DNA of 26,226 nucleotides from Lachnospiraceae bacterium UBA4338 (GCA_002393735.1 DGTK01000002.1:75000-101225), one strand, 5' to 3'. Counted from the stretch's first letter, positions 1 through 8,627 are shown. Program-made: numbers and translations. The notes: generated from the letters alone by a model not told the origin.

Positions 1-23
1 AGGTTCGAGCCCTGTAGGTCCCA
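1..23 (+). tRNA. 3' end of a tRNA cut by the window edge
   Basis: The first 23 bases fit a tRNA 3' end: most of a T-arm with the TTCGAGC loop (4-10), its 3' strand CCTGT (11-15), a seven-base acceptor strand AGGTCCC (16-22) and an A discriminator (23). No CCA follows. The anticodon lies outside the window, so the amino acid cannot be assigned. It sits 22 bases before the next tRNA, which suggests a tRNA cluster transcribed rightward. Confidence 0.75.
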
Positions 24-45
24 TCTAATTACTAACTTAATATAT

Positions 46-119
46 GGCGAGATAGCTCAGTTGGCTAGAGCACACGGTTCATACCCGTGGTGTCGAGGGT
101 TCGAATCCCCCTCTCGCTA
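46..119 (+). tRNA. tRNA with CAU anticodon, probably elongator tRNA-Met
   Basis: A full 74-base cloverleaf can be folded. The acceptor stem is GGCGAGA/TCTCGCT with a G-U first pair. The D-arm is GCTC...GAGC and the anticodon stem CACGG/CCGTG closes the loop TTCATAC, giving anticodon CAT at 80-82. The T-arm is GAGGG-TTCGAAT-CCCCC with one A-C mismatch. The 3' CCA is not encoded. The initiator is unlikely, because the first pair is not the C1-A72 mismatch and the anticodon stem lacks the three G-C pairs in GGG/CCC orientation. A lysidine-modified tRNA-Ile (CAU) cannot be excluded by sequence reading alone. Confidence 0.9.
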
Positions 120-122
120 TTG

Positions 123-157
123 AAAAAAGAAGAATCCAAAAGATTCTTCTTTTTTTA
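123..157 (+). terminator. Bidirectional rho-independent terminator after the tRNA
   Basis: A 14-bp perfect stem (123-136 with 142-155) closes a five-base loop. The stem base is A6 on one side and T6+ on the other, so a U-tract follows the hairpin on both strands. It can end the rightward tRNA transcript and also catch leftward transcription from the gene run ending at 279. Confidence 0.85.
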
Positions 158-170
158 ATCTTGTGAACTA

Positions 171-281
171 GGGATTCGGGCTTAGGTTTGCCACGTGTGT
201 GGTGTCGAGGGGCGCCAGGCTCCAATGGAGCCTGCTTGGCGCCGACCGAGTCGAAGACGAGACCGAATCCCCCTCTCGCTA
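171..281 (+). repeat. Interrupted partial copy of the tRNA 3' region with inserted hairpin
   Basis: Bases 199-211 (GTGGTGTCGAGGG) repeat tRNA bases 87-99 exactly. Bases 264-281 (CGAATCCCCCTCTCGCTA) repeat tRNA bases 102-119 exactly, ending at the discriminator base. Between them the two T-loop bases TT of the tRNA are replaced by 52 bases (212-263). These hold most of a strong hairpin: GGCGCC (211-216) pairs with GGCGCC (238-243), and AGGCTCC (217-223) pairs with GGAGCCT (227-233), with a four-base bulge. An outer 9-bp inverted repeat encloses the whole (171-179 with 263-271). No acceptor 5' half or usable anticodon arm is present, so this is not a working tRNA. It may be a tRNA-derived remnant, a former attachment site, a dispersed palindromic repeat or a structured transcript end. 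Confidence 0.8.
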
Positions 282-3200
282 CTCCATATTCTTCACCGCC
301 GCATTAACAAAATAATACAGCATACTAATCACAAGGCAGGCTATGCCGGCCACAAAGAAGCTTAATGCGTAAGCCAGAAGCGATGATTTTTCGAAATCAA
401 CAAGGGCAAGTTTAAATACCATTATCATTGATACGATGAGGCCGTAGATTCTGACGCCCTTCATCTTTGTTACAAATCCAAGTACAATACATCCGACCGA
501 AAGGATAATTCCAACGATACTCGACATATAAACAGGCGCTGACATTGCGTAGCATAAGAAGAATGGAACAAAAACGTATTCCACTACCGCTCCGTATCTC
601 AATGTAACAACCCGTCCTTCATCTTCATCCTCAGTCCATATCCAGAGCGTTCCAAGTATTACAAGAAGAATGGTGAGCATACCCGGAATAATGTCGATGG
701 ATGTCTGGATGATAGCTGTCGCTTTAATGCCAAGAAAAACAAGTGCATTGTCTGCGATTATTGTAGTGAAACGCATATCTTTTTCTTCAGTTTCCGGATT
801 ATAGCAAAGCGGTGAGTATCTGAAAAGTGCATTAAATACACAAAGCAGCACAAAGTTAATTATCAGATATACCTCGTAATCTCCTCCGCCACTCTTTGAA
901 TAATAAAGGATTGGGCAAACCACACTGTTTACCATCATAAGTGCATAAACGCTGGCCTTGGTTGAAAGCCTGTAGGCGTCTTTTTTAAAGTAAGTCATAA
1001 ACAGAATAAGTATCGAGACGCCGTATGCAAAAATCATATATCCTGCAGCGCCGAAAGTTGCGCTCCTGAATACAAAGAAAAACATAAATACTATCGCCAC
1101 AGTAATCTCTGCAGCAAATCCACTTAAAAATCCGCTCAATATCCATTCAGCAACTATTGTAATAATACATAAAGCCAGCAGATAATCACCAAGATTCCCG
1201 GAGCCCTTCATAAATAGTGAAGCTATGAAAGCAACCATAACATTTATCACAAGAGTCGGAATCCTCATATCATTCGTGTCATCTCTTCTATCTATCCTAA
1301 GTTCTGTAAACTTGAAGGCTGCTGTAATTACGGTAATAACTACAGCCACTACATTAATCGGATTAAGGAAGTTCTCTAGCACGAAAGTTTTGAAGAAATA
1401 ACCTGTACAAACAAAGGTATATCCCAGCGCCAGCAGATACAATAAAATCTTGTAAATACTGGAATACCACTCATCCTTAACATAAAGAAGAACCAGCGCC
1501 GCAATTATAATAACAGCACCAAACCAGAGCGCCGAATACTTAAATGGAATAAGTATAATCATTCCAAATGAAAGCGCAATAATCGTATTAATCTTACATA
1601 TAATTCGCCCGCCGGTAACGCCTCTGAATAGCGTAAGCAGCACAAGTACAAAGGAAGTCAGTAAAGCAATATACCCGGTGCTTCCACCCGCAACCTTAAT
1701 TCCAAAAGCAGTCCACATAGCTGTCACTGTGGTAAATACAGCCATTATCTCAGGAATTATAATAAGGTCGTATTTCTTCTCTTTATCCTTTGAAAGCGGC
1801 GTAAACATCACCATCACATTAAGAAGACTTAAAGCTACCACCGAAGCCGTGAATCCTGCGCCCCAGTCCCACGTCGGCTGATATGTGGCATAAGACCTGG
1901 TGATGATATAGGTGACAATGGCAAAATAGACGGTGATTTTGTATGAGGTAAAATACTGATTCCTGACTGCATATAAAAGAAGCAGTGTAATCAGCGCACC
2001 CAGAACGCCCACCAGAATCGCCAGTATATTCTCGTTAAAAATAAATGCATAAATCACATAAGAAAGCAGCGCCGTAATTTTAAGCAGATGATTCTTTCTG
2101 ATATATCCAAGCGCAATAAAAATAAGAAATACAAGGATGTAGCCAAACTTAAAAGTATCATGACTCATAAGTAAGCCACCCAGCAAAATCACCGCCACGA
2201 TACCTTCAGAGAAAAATTTAGCAAATGTACTCTTAAGCACAAACTCGCTTGCAAGAAGCATGCAAAGCACAATAAGTGAAGCCACGCTAAACATGAGCCA
2301 TCTTTCATCCCAGATTTGAGAAGCTATTTCCTTAAGGCAATCAGCGCTTGTAATCCTTCCATCGCATATGAAGAATGCCTGCAGATCGAAAACTGTCATA
2401 GCAGATGAAATAAATGCTGAAACAGCATAGAAACCGCTGGCTACAGCGCAGAATATGTCTCTTCCACGGAATATTTTTTGAACATTTGCCTTGTCAGATA
2501 CGAGCACATCCACATATAATCCAATTCCAACCAGTGTGCACAGCACAAAGAGCACTGAGTTAGTGAGCATACTGTTTCCGAAAGCAAAGGATACCGTGAA
2601 AAGAATTACCAGAATTTTACATATGTTAAAAGAGTGGAATATCGCGAAATTCCAAACGCTGCCCTTTATCCTGAACAGCAGATAATATAGCAGCATGCTC
2701 ATAAAGAAGAAGGCAAATACCACAATAATTCCGCTGTGATTGCCCTGGGCTATGCAATAAATTGTTCCAAAAACAACCGCAAAAAGTATACCCAGTTCAC
2801 CTATGGTATGAACCAAAACATTGGCATATTTCTTAAATGGAATAATCAGAATCGACCATATGAATAAAAGAATAAACAGCACAAGGTCGTTAATTGACTT
2901 AAACGCAAAGCGCATCAGAACCGCAGTAATAAACAGTTCTCCCGCACCTATTGCAGTAAGAATTTGTCCAAAAGCCCCGCCCTTCTTCTTAAGAGAAAGC
3001 CACAATCCTGCTCCCATAAAGGAGAAACCTGCTACCACCATGGTAGATTGTTTGATGATGTCGCCGATAACCTCCGGAAGAGCGTTGGCAAATAATATGA
3101 GACTTATGAATATTAAAGATGCGGCAAGAATAGGCATGACCGTAAGACCGATTCTGTTTTCCACAGATGGTTTTTTGCCTGCATCCTTGATCTTGATTTG

Positions 3201-3791
3201 TTTGATTTCGATTGGTTCTTCAACCGTAAACTCTGGAAGAGGTTTAGGCTGATTTGTGGTTTGAACCACTTTTTGAGGTACTGGCTGCGGTGCCTGAACC
3301 GGACGCACTGGCGCGCTCTTAACAGTTCTCTGAACCTGTGGAGCCGCTTGTACTGTCTGAGCCGGACGAGCCACCTGTGGCGCTTGCTGCGGTGCCTGAG
3401 CAGGACTCACTGGCGCGCTCTCAACAGTTCTCTGAACCTGTGGAGCCGGCTGTACTGTCTGCGCAGAACGTACTGGCTGTGGCGCCTTCTGCACTTCCTT
3501 AACCTCTTCCTCTGCCCTTGACCACTCTTTCACAGTCTTATCCTTCTCTATAGCAAACTTATCATTTGCAATAGACATAGCCTGCATGCGCTCTTTAGCC
3601 TTCTTCTCGGAAGCCTCGCTGACTAACTTATACTGATTATTGATATAATCAAGCTCACTTTTAAGAAATTCAAGTTTATTCTTCTCGATTTCATCACCGG
3701 AGCCAAGACTCTCGATTACTTTATCAAGTTGTTCTCTCTCCGCGCGAATTCGTCTTTCTATTTCCTGAATCTGTAACTTAGAATTATCCAT
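279..3791 (-). CDS. Large polytopic membrane protein, DUF2339-like, with N-terminal coiled coil and Pro/Gln-rich linker
   Basis: The function is unknown. The 1170-residue product has three parts. Residues 1-100 are charged and heptad-like (predicted coiled coil). Residues 101-187 are rich in Pro, Gln, Ala and Val and carry two 34-residue repeats. From about residue 215 to the end there are roughly thirty hydrophobic segments, with only short loops between them. A soluble coiled-coil head followed by a great many membrane helices, starting with a conserved-looking ENRIGLTVMPILAASLIF stretch, is the plan of DUF2339 membrane proteins; I assign it by resemblance of layout and sequence style, not by a profile search. 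The ATG at 3791 follows AAGGGGA at good spacing, 43 bases after argS, so it is probably the last gene of the phosphodiesterase-queH-argS run. The TAG stop (281-279) lies inside the tRNA-end duplicate. Confidence 0.75.
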   Translation of the reverse strand: MDNSKLQIQEIERRIRAEREQLDKVIESLGSGDEIEKNKLEFLKSELDYINNQYKLVSEASEKKAKERMQAMSIANDKFAIEKDKTVKEWSRAEEEVKEVQKAPQPVRSAQTVQPAPQVQRTVESAPVSPAQAPQQAPQVARPAQTVQAAPQVQRTVKSAPVRPVQAPQPVPQKVVQTTNQPKPLPEFTVEEPIEIKQIKIKDAGKKPSVENRIGLTVMPILAASLIFISLILFANALPEVIGDIIKQSTMVVAGFSFMGAGLWLSLKKKGGAFGQILTAIGAGELFITAVLMRFAFKSINDLVLFILLFIWSILIIPFKKYANVLVHTIGELGILFAVVFGTIYCIAQGNHSGIIVVFAFFFMSMLLYYLLFRIKGSVWNFAIFHSFNICKILVILFTVSFAFGNSMLTNSVLFVLCTLVGIGLYVDVLVSDKANVQKIFRGRDIFCAVASGFYAVSAFISSAMTVFDLQAFFICDGRITSADCLKEIASQIWDERWLMFSVASLIVLCMLLASEFVLKSTFAKFFSEGIVAVILLGGLLMSHDTFKFGYILVFLIFIALGYIRKNHLLKITALLSYVIYAFIFNENILAILVGVLGALITLLLLYAVRNQYFTSYKITVYFAIVTYIITRSYATYQPTWDWGAGFTASVVALSLLNVMVMFTPLSKDKEKKYDLIIIPEIMAVFTTVTAMWTAFGIKVAGGSTGYIALLTSFVLVLLTLFRGVTGGRIICKINTIIALSFGMIILIPFKYSALWFGAVIIIAALVLLYVKDEWYSSIYKILLYLLALGYTFVCTGYFFKTFVLENFLNPINVVAVVITVITAAFKFTELRIDRRDDTNDMRIPTLVINVMVAFIASLFMKGSGNLGDYLLALCIITIVAEWILSGFLSGFAAEITVAIVFMFFFVFRSATFGAAGYMIFAYGVSILILFMTYFKKDAYRLSTKASVYALMMVNSVVCPILYYSKSGGGDYEVYLIINFVLLCVFNALFRYSPLCYNPETEEKDMRFTTIIADNALVFLGIKATAIIQTSIDIIPGMLTILLVILGTLWIWTEDEDEGRVVTLRYGAVVEYVFVPFFLCYAMSAPVYMSSIVGIILSVGCIVLGFVTKMKGVRIYGLIVSMIMVFKLALVDFEKSSLLAYALSFFVAGIACLVISMLYYFVNAAVKNME
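3285..3464 (-). repeat. Two 102-nt tandem repeats coding for a Pro/Gln/Ala-rich linker
   Basis: Residues 110-135 and 144-169 of the DUF2339-like protein are near copies, both of the pattern AQTVQxAPQVQRTVxSAPVxP, with a period of 34 residues. At DNA level a TTCTCTGAACCTGTGGAGCC block occurs in both units. Such in-frame repeats can change copy number by slippage and alter only linker length. Confidence 0.8.
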
Positions 3792-3834
3792 CGTTCCCCT
3801 TAAACCTCGATTAATCTAATCTAATTCAAAAATT

Positions 3835-5601
3835 TTACATTTTCTCCGGTGCACTGAATCCCAGCATATCCATTGAAGTTTCAGCCAGATCAAGAGTAAG
3901 TTTCAGCATCCCGAGGAAACTTGCCTTAACAGCGGAATCCTCTTCTTTCATAATATTATTCTCATGATAGAAACTGTTGAATGCATTAGCCATATCATAA
4001 AGGTATGCGCAAATTTTGTGTGGTGCAAGTTCATCATATGCATTCTCTACCACTGAGTTAAATGTAAGTAATGTCTTAAGAAGATTCTTGGAGCTTGCAT
4101 CTGTTGGCTCTATGATATTCTTTGTATCTGCCTCAAGTCCTTCTTCTTTAGCCTTGGCAAGAATTGACTTGATTCTGACAACAGTATAAAGAAGATATGG
4201 GCCTGTATCGCCTTCGAATGAGATAAACTTATCAATATCAAAGATGTAATTCTTTGAAGCCTGATTGGACAGGTCGCCGTATTTAAGAGCTGAAAGAGCA
4301 ACAATTTTGGAAATCTCAGTAGCCTCTTCCTTACTCATCTCACGACCAGAAAGAATCTTCTCAAGCATCTTGTCATTGATTTCATTGATAAGATATTCAA
4401 GTCTTAATACACCGCCATCTCTTGTCTTAAAGGCGTGTCCATCTTTTCCATTAACTGTACCAAATCCCAGGAACTTAAGAGATGTATTCTCATTAACAAG
4501 TTTTGTCTTTCTTGCACATCTGAATACCTGCTCGAAATAGAGATCCTGTCTCTTATCTACAACATAAATAATCTCATCCGGATTATAGAGTCTCATTCTC
4601 TCCATGATAGTTGCAAGGTCTGTTGTATTATAGAGTGATGCTCCGTCTGATTTAAGAATCATACAAGGAGGAATCTCCTTGGTATCAGTCTCTTCTTTGA
4701 CATCAACAACCAAAGCCCCCTGATCAAGATGCGCATATCCGTTATCCTTAAGATATGAAACCATACCCGGAATAACATCATGCACTGTGGACTCACCATT
4801 CCATAAATCAAATTCAACATTAAGATTATTGTAATTTCTCTTAAGGTCAGCAACGGAAACATTAATGATATGTTTCCAAAGTGCCCTGTAACCGCGAACT
4901 CCCGACTGAAGTTTAAAAGTCGCCTCCATGGCTTTGGCCTTGAAAGCCTCATCCTCTTTGGACTTACCTGATGCAAAAGGATAGATTTCCTCTAAATCCG
5001 AAATTGTAAAAGGCGCCTCAGAAGGATACTCACCTTCAAAACTCTCATCAAAATAAACAAGCTCAGGCTGTCTTTCGCGAAGCTCGGCAATAATAAGTCC
5101 CATCTGGAGACCCCAGTCTCCAAGATGAATATCGCCTATAACCTTATCTCCCATATAACGGTAGATTCTCTTTATACTCTCACCTATAACGGCTGAACGG
5201 AGATGTCCAACATGAAGCGGCTTGGCAACATTCGGTCCGCCGTAATCAATGATAACTGTCTTTGAACCGTCATGTGCATCAAGGCCAAACTTCTCGTCTG
5301 CAGCCATTCTCAAAATATAATCCTTTAAAGCTGAAGGGCTTACATCAAGATTGATAAATCCCGGATTAACGGCTTCAACCTTGACAAACACTGAAGAATC
5401 CTTAAGCACTTCCACTACATCATTTGCCACCATAATTGGCGCTTTATGATATACCTTGGCTGCTGCCATTGCACCATTACACTGATATTCGCAAAGGTCA
5501 GGTCTGTTGGAAACATTTACCTTTCCAAGATTTGCATCATAGCCCGCCTTCTCGAAGGCATCTGCCACCTCTTTACTTAAAAGATCAATAAACTTTTCCA
5601 C
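3835..5601 (-). CDS. argS: Arginyl-tRNA synthetase
   Basis: A cytoplasmic class I aminoacyl-tRNA synthetase that charges tRNA-Arg with arginine using ATP. The 588-residue length is typical. Visible motifs are an N-terminal additional domain (about 1-110), the HIGH-type signature HVGH at 130-133 within NVAKPLHVGHLRS, the GDWG segment at 161-164, and the second signature in the degenerate form usual for ArgS, FKTRDGG at 391-397. The C-terminal tRNA-binding part (about 450-588) ends with the MLGFSAPEKM type of tail common to bacterial ArgS. The ATG at 5601 follows AAGGAG in GTAAGGAGTATAAAAAGTG. It lies 52 bases downstream of queH and 43 bases upstream of the DUF2339-like gene, with no convincing terminator in either gap, so co-transcription is likely. 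No T-box leader is present. Confidence 0.97.
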   Translation of the reverse strand: MEKFIDLLSKEVADAFEKAGYDANLGKVNVSNRPDLCEYQCNGAMAAAKVYHKAPIMVANDVVEVLKDSSVFVKVEAVNPGFINLDVSPSALKDYILRMAADEKFGLDAHDGSKTVIIDYGGPNVAKPLHVGHLRSAVIGESIKRIYRYMGDKVIGDIHLGDWGLQMGLIIAELRERQPELVYFDESFEGEYPSEAPFTISDLEEIYPFASGKSKEDEAFKAKAMEATFKLQSGVRGYRALWKHIINVSVADLKRNYNNLNVEFDLWNGESTVHDVIPGMVSYLKDNGYAHLDQGALVVDVKEETDTKEIPPCMILKSDGASLYNTTDLATIMERMRLYNPDEIIYVVDKRQDLYFEQVFRCARKTKLVNENTSLKFLGFGTVNGKDGHAFKTRDGGVLRLEYLINEINDKMLEKILSGREMSKEEATEISKIVALSALKYGDLSNQASKNYIFDIDKFISFEGDTGPYLLYTVVRIKSILAKAKEEGLEADTKNIIEPTDASSKNLLKTLLTFNSVVENAYDELAPHKICAYLYDMANAFNSFYHENNIMKEEDSAVKASFLGMLKLTLDLAETSMDMLGFSAPEKM

Positions 5602-5653
5602 TTTTTATACTCCTTACTTCCCAGAATTTTTTCCGAATTTCTTCCCAAAAATT

Positions 5654-6304
5654 TTATTCCTTGGAACTTTCTTCCTTAAGCTTCTTCTCAATCTCCCTGT
5701 CTCTTTTTGAGAAGACGCATCCGCAGTAATCCTGCCTGTATAAACCATATTTTGCCGAAAGTTCTATGCTGTGCTTATATCCGTCTTTTTTCTTGAAATC
5801 AGTAACCAGATACGGCACACCATATTCCTCCTGAAGACTAAGCCCAATCTCATTAAGCCTCTTCGTATCCTTCAAAGGGCTGAGCGTCAGGGTTGTCGCG
5901 AACATATCAGCGCCCATCTCCAGCGCCTTCTTCGCTGTTCTCTCTAATCTTAGACGGTAACAAAGAGTGCATCTCTCTCCTCTTTCCTTATCCATCTCAT
6001 GCCCTTTAGAAATCTCCAGAAAAATCCCCGGCTCGTAATCTGCTTCCACATAATCAATAGAATGCCCTAAGCCTTCTTCATTAAGAACGCCAATCAGCCT
6101 TATCTCTTCTTCTTTTCTTTTATTATATTCTTCCTGTAAAGTTATGTTGGGATTGTAATAAAAGACTGTAACCCGTGCATATTCCCTAAGTACCGTCAGG
6201 CAGTGGGATGAACAGGGCGCACAGCAACTGTGAAGCAGTATATGATTATTCTCTCCAAGATTCTTTAATTGTCTTTCAAATATATCGTAATAACTTTCCT
6301 GCAT
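5654..6304 (-). CDS. queH: Epoxyqueuosine reductase QueH
   Basis: QueH reduces epoxyqueuosine to queuosine in tRNAs with GUN anticodons. It is the non-orthologous alternative to the cobalamin enzyme QueG and is common in Firmicutes. The 216-residue protein has the family's cysteine pattern: paired Cys27-Cys28 in LLHSCCAPCSSHC, a CxxC pair at 112/115 (RCTLCYRLRL), and YCGC near the end (Cys194, Cys196). These bind the iron-sulfur and associated metal centre in characterised members. The segment VTVFYYNPNI and the TTLTLSPLKD block are also typical. The ATG (6304-6302) follows the upstream gene's TAA directly, giving TAAATG, and no strong ribosome binding site precedes it, so translation is probably coupled to that of the phosphodiesterase. 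Confidence 0.95.
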   Translation of the reverse strand: MQESYYDIFERQLKNLGENNHILLHSCCAPCSSHCLTVLREYARVTVFYYNPNITLQEEYNKRKEEEIRLIGVLNEEGLGHSIDYVEADYEPGIFLEISKGHEMDKERGERCTLCYRLRLERTAKKALEMGADMFATTLTLSPLKDTKRLNEIGLSLQEEYGVPYLVTDFKKKDGYKHSIELSAKYGLYRQDYCGCVFSKRDREIEKKLKEESSKE

Positions 6305-8566
6305 TTATTTCACACAATACTTCTCTACGAATTCTTCCATTGGCATAGGCTTGCCATAATAATATCCCTGTACAAACTTACATCCGAGGTCTTTAAGAGT
6401 TTTAACCTGTTCCTCGGTTTCAACGCCTTCACAGATAACATCTACACTAAGGCCTTCTGCCATCTCCAGAATCTTGGACATGATAACCTTGGTCTTAGCT
6501 GAAGTCTGTGCTTCCGAGAAGAATTCCTGATCGATTTTAAGTATATCGAAAGGTATGTCTTTAAGAATACTAAGGGATGAATAACCTGAACCAAAATCAT
6601 CCATATCAAGTTTAAAATTAAGCGCCTTAAGATTCTTACATACCTCAAGCATTTTTACCTTTTCATCGAAGAATACCGTTTCAGTAATCTCGACTTCAAT
6701 CTTGCTGACATCTATGCTGTATTTATCAACAACCTTCTCAACATTACTGATATAATCCGGGTTGTTAATCAGTATTCTAGACTGGTTAACAGATACCGGA
6801 TATACATTGAAATGAAGAGGATCACTCTCTAACTTGCTAATAAGTTCACATACTTTATCAAGCATATAGAAATCAATATTCTCTATGAAACCGTTACGTT
6901 CAAATACTGAAATAAAATCTGAAGGATAAACCATTGAACCATCAGACCTTACCCATCTGATAAGGGCTTCTGCACCAATTACATAATTATTAACTATATC
7001 CCACTTAGGCTGAAGGAATACCTTGAATTCTCCCGAAGCCAAAGCCTTTTTCATTTCAGATTCAATAAAGTCGACTTTCTTCATCTCAACAATAATGCTG
7101 TCTGAATAAGTCTTCTCAAGTACCTTCTCATCACCCTTAAGATTCTTTCTCGCCACGTTGGCGTGGTCAATCATAATATCAATATCTCTGTCTTCTTTTC
7201 TGACCTGATAAATACCCATCTTAAATCTAATCGGATATTTAACACCCTGATCTATTGCCGCATCCACAACAGCCTTGCTGTATTTCTGATTCTTCTCGGC
7301 AAATTCGATATCATTAATCATGAGGGCCAGGAACTGGTCTGAATTAATACGTACACAAAGTTCTCTTTCTTTTGAGAAAATCTTATTAAATTCCGCTATG
7401 CAGGCTTTAAGAATTTCATCCGCTTTTCTATGCCCGTAAGCCTCATTTATATATCTGAAATTATGGATATCATATCTGCAGATAACATAGTGCTCTTCTG
7501 AATTCTCCTGAATAATAAGCGGAGCATTTCTTCTGAAATAATTATAATTATATCCACCTGTAACATCATCTCTGTAAGCCAGGGAATCCATTACGTTTCT
7601 AACCTTTGTACTTCTTGCCCAGATGATAATTATATATGTGGTTAAAGCCACAATTATAACCAGGCAGAATAACATACTTCTGACTACAATATTATTTACC
7701 CTGGCATCCACATAACTGTCCTTGTAAAATGCCACAATATACATACTGTTGGTTTTAACTACTTCTTTAATGCTGAGATAAATCTTCTCACCATTATTAT
7801 CACTAAGGGTCATATCAGATAATCTTTCAGATACAAACTTGTTTCTGAAAGTATCAACTCTTTTTGCCTGATAAGCAGTATCTTTTACACTATCCTTAAG
7901 AAGTTCAAAAACATTATGCTCACTAGGATAATCACGTACAAGATTACCTGATTCCTTAACCATCTCACCATCTCTGTTTATGATACATACATATGACAGG
8001 TCTCTTAAAACAGAGAATTCTGCATCATTAAATACATCATCTATATTGCTGTCAGCCACAATATAATTATATACTTTTTCATCTCCGATTCTGAAACGGT
8101 ATACACCTCTTATATATGCGCTGTTTTCATCCAGTTTGTAGCAGTTTGAAAAATACCCGGCGCTGTAAGAACTTGCATTATAGGCGCTGATTTCTTCATA
8201 AAGACTCTTATCTGTATGAATTCCCTCAGCATCATACATCTTGCCATCTGAAGTAACATATCTGATATTCATATCCTGATATTCTTCACTATATTTCTTA
8301 AGAATCTCCACCGCTTCTTTGCCGTTGTTATTTTCCGTAATCTCTCCGGAAAGGGATGTTACTATGTCTTTCATTTCTTCGGCTTTATTATTAATTGTGG
8401 CGGATGCAACATCCAGATGGGCGCTCAGTTCCTCCTGAACCAGATTATAGTAATACTTGCGGACATCGTTAACGTGAATAAAAGTGAAAAGAACACAGAT
8501 AAAAAGAACAACGCCTGCGGCAATAAGCAGTTTTCTGACAACTTTTTTGTCTAAAGAATTATCCAT
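6305..8566 (-). CDS. Membrane GGDEF/EAL protein, predicted c-di-GMP phosphodiesterase with degenerate GGDEF
   Basis: A 753-residue signalling protein. Membrane helix 1 is at about 11-31, followed by an extracytoplasmic sensor region (about 32-290, probably Cache-like) and membrane helix 2 (about 295-316). A GGDEF-family domain (about 325-490) and an EAL domain (about 497-750) follow. The GGDEF signature is replaced by NSDQF (408-412) and no RxxD inhibitory site is visible, so cyclase activity is unlikely. The EAL domain keeps the expected catalytic features: EALIRW (533-538), NQSR (594-597), EITE (626-629), DDFGSGYSS (656-664), LKID (676-679), EGVE (713-716) and QGYYYGKP (733-740). It should hydrolyse c-di-GMP to pGpG, with the sensor and the degenerate GGDEF domain as control parts. 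The ATG follows AAAGGAGG at good spacing. It heads a four-gene run with queH, argS and a DUF2339-like gene. Confidence 0.93.
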   Translation of the reverse strand: MDNSLDKKVVRKLLIAAGVVLFICVLFTFIHVNDVRKYYYNLVQEELSAHLDVASATINNKAEEMKDIVTSLSGEITENNNGKEAVEILKKYSEEYQDMNIRYVTSDGKMYDAEGIHTDKSLYEEISAYNASSYSAGYFSNCYKLDENSAYIRGVYRFRIGDEKVYNYIVADSNIDDVFNDAEFSVLRDLSYVCIINRDGEMVKESGNLVRDYPSEHNVFELLKDSVKDTAYQAKRVDTFRNKFVSERLSDMTLSDNNGEKIYLSIKEVVKTNSMYIVAFYKDSYVDARVNNIVVRSMLFCLVIIVALTTYIIIIWARSTKVRNVMDSLAYRDDVTGGYNYNYFRRNAPLIIQENSEEHYVICRYDIHNFRYINEAYGHRKADEILKACIAEFNKIFSKERELCVRINSDQFLALMINDIEFAEKNQKYSKAVVDAAIDQGVKYPIRFKMGIYQVRKEDRDIDIMIDHANVARKNLKGDEKVLEKTYSDSIIVEMKKVDFIESEMKKALASGEFKVFLQPKWDIVNNYVIGAEALIRWVRSDGSMVYPSDFISVFERNGFIENIDFYMLDKVCELISKLESDPLHFNVYPVSVNQSRILINNPDYISNVEKVVDKYSIDVSKIEVEITETVFFDEKVKMLEVCKNLKALNFKLDMDDFGSGYSSLSILKDIPFDILKIDQEFFSEAQTSAKTKVIMSKILEMAEGLSVDVICEGVETEEQVKTLKDLGCKFVQGYYYGKPMPMEEFVEKYCVK

Positions 8567-8627
8567 TTTTTCTGTTCCCTCCTTTCACTGATTTTCTAAT
8601 TTACATAATATCCCTATAATAATTCAC

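Noticed and set aside
171..281. A second intact tRNA gene
   Set aside because: Only the 3' part matches, the T-loop is split by 52 bases, and no acceptor 5' strand or D-arm is present.
3198..3521. Plus-strand frame rich in Leu, Arg and Trp opposite the DUF2339-like gene
   Set aside because: It is the shadow of the Pro/Gln-rich repeat linker on the other strand.
5602..5653. Terminator between queH and argS
   Set aside because: The gap is AT-rich with a repeated GGGAAG word, but no stable stem with a T-run forms on the minus strand.
7320..7360. Active diguanylate cyclase
   Set aside because: The GGDEF signature reads NSDQF, so cyclase activity is not supported.
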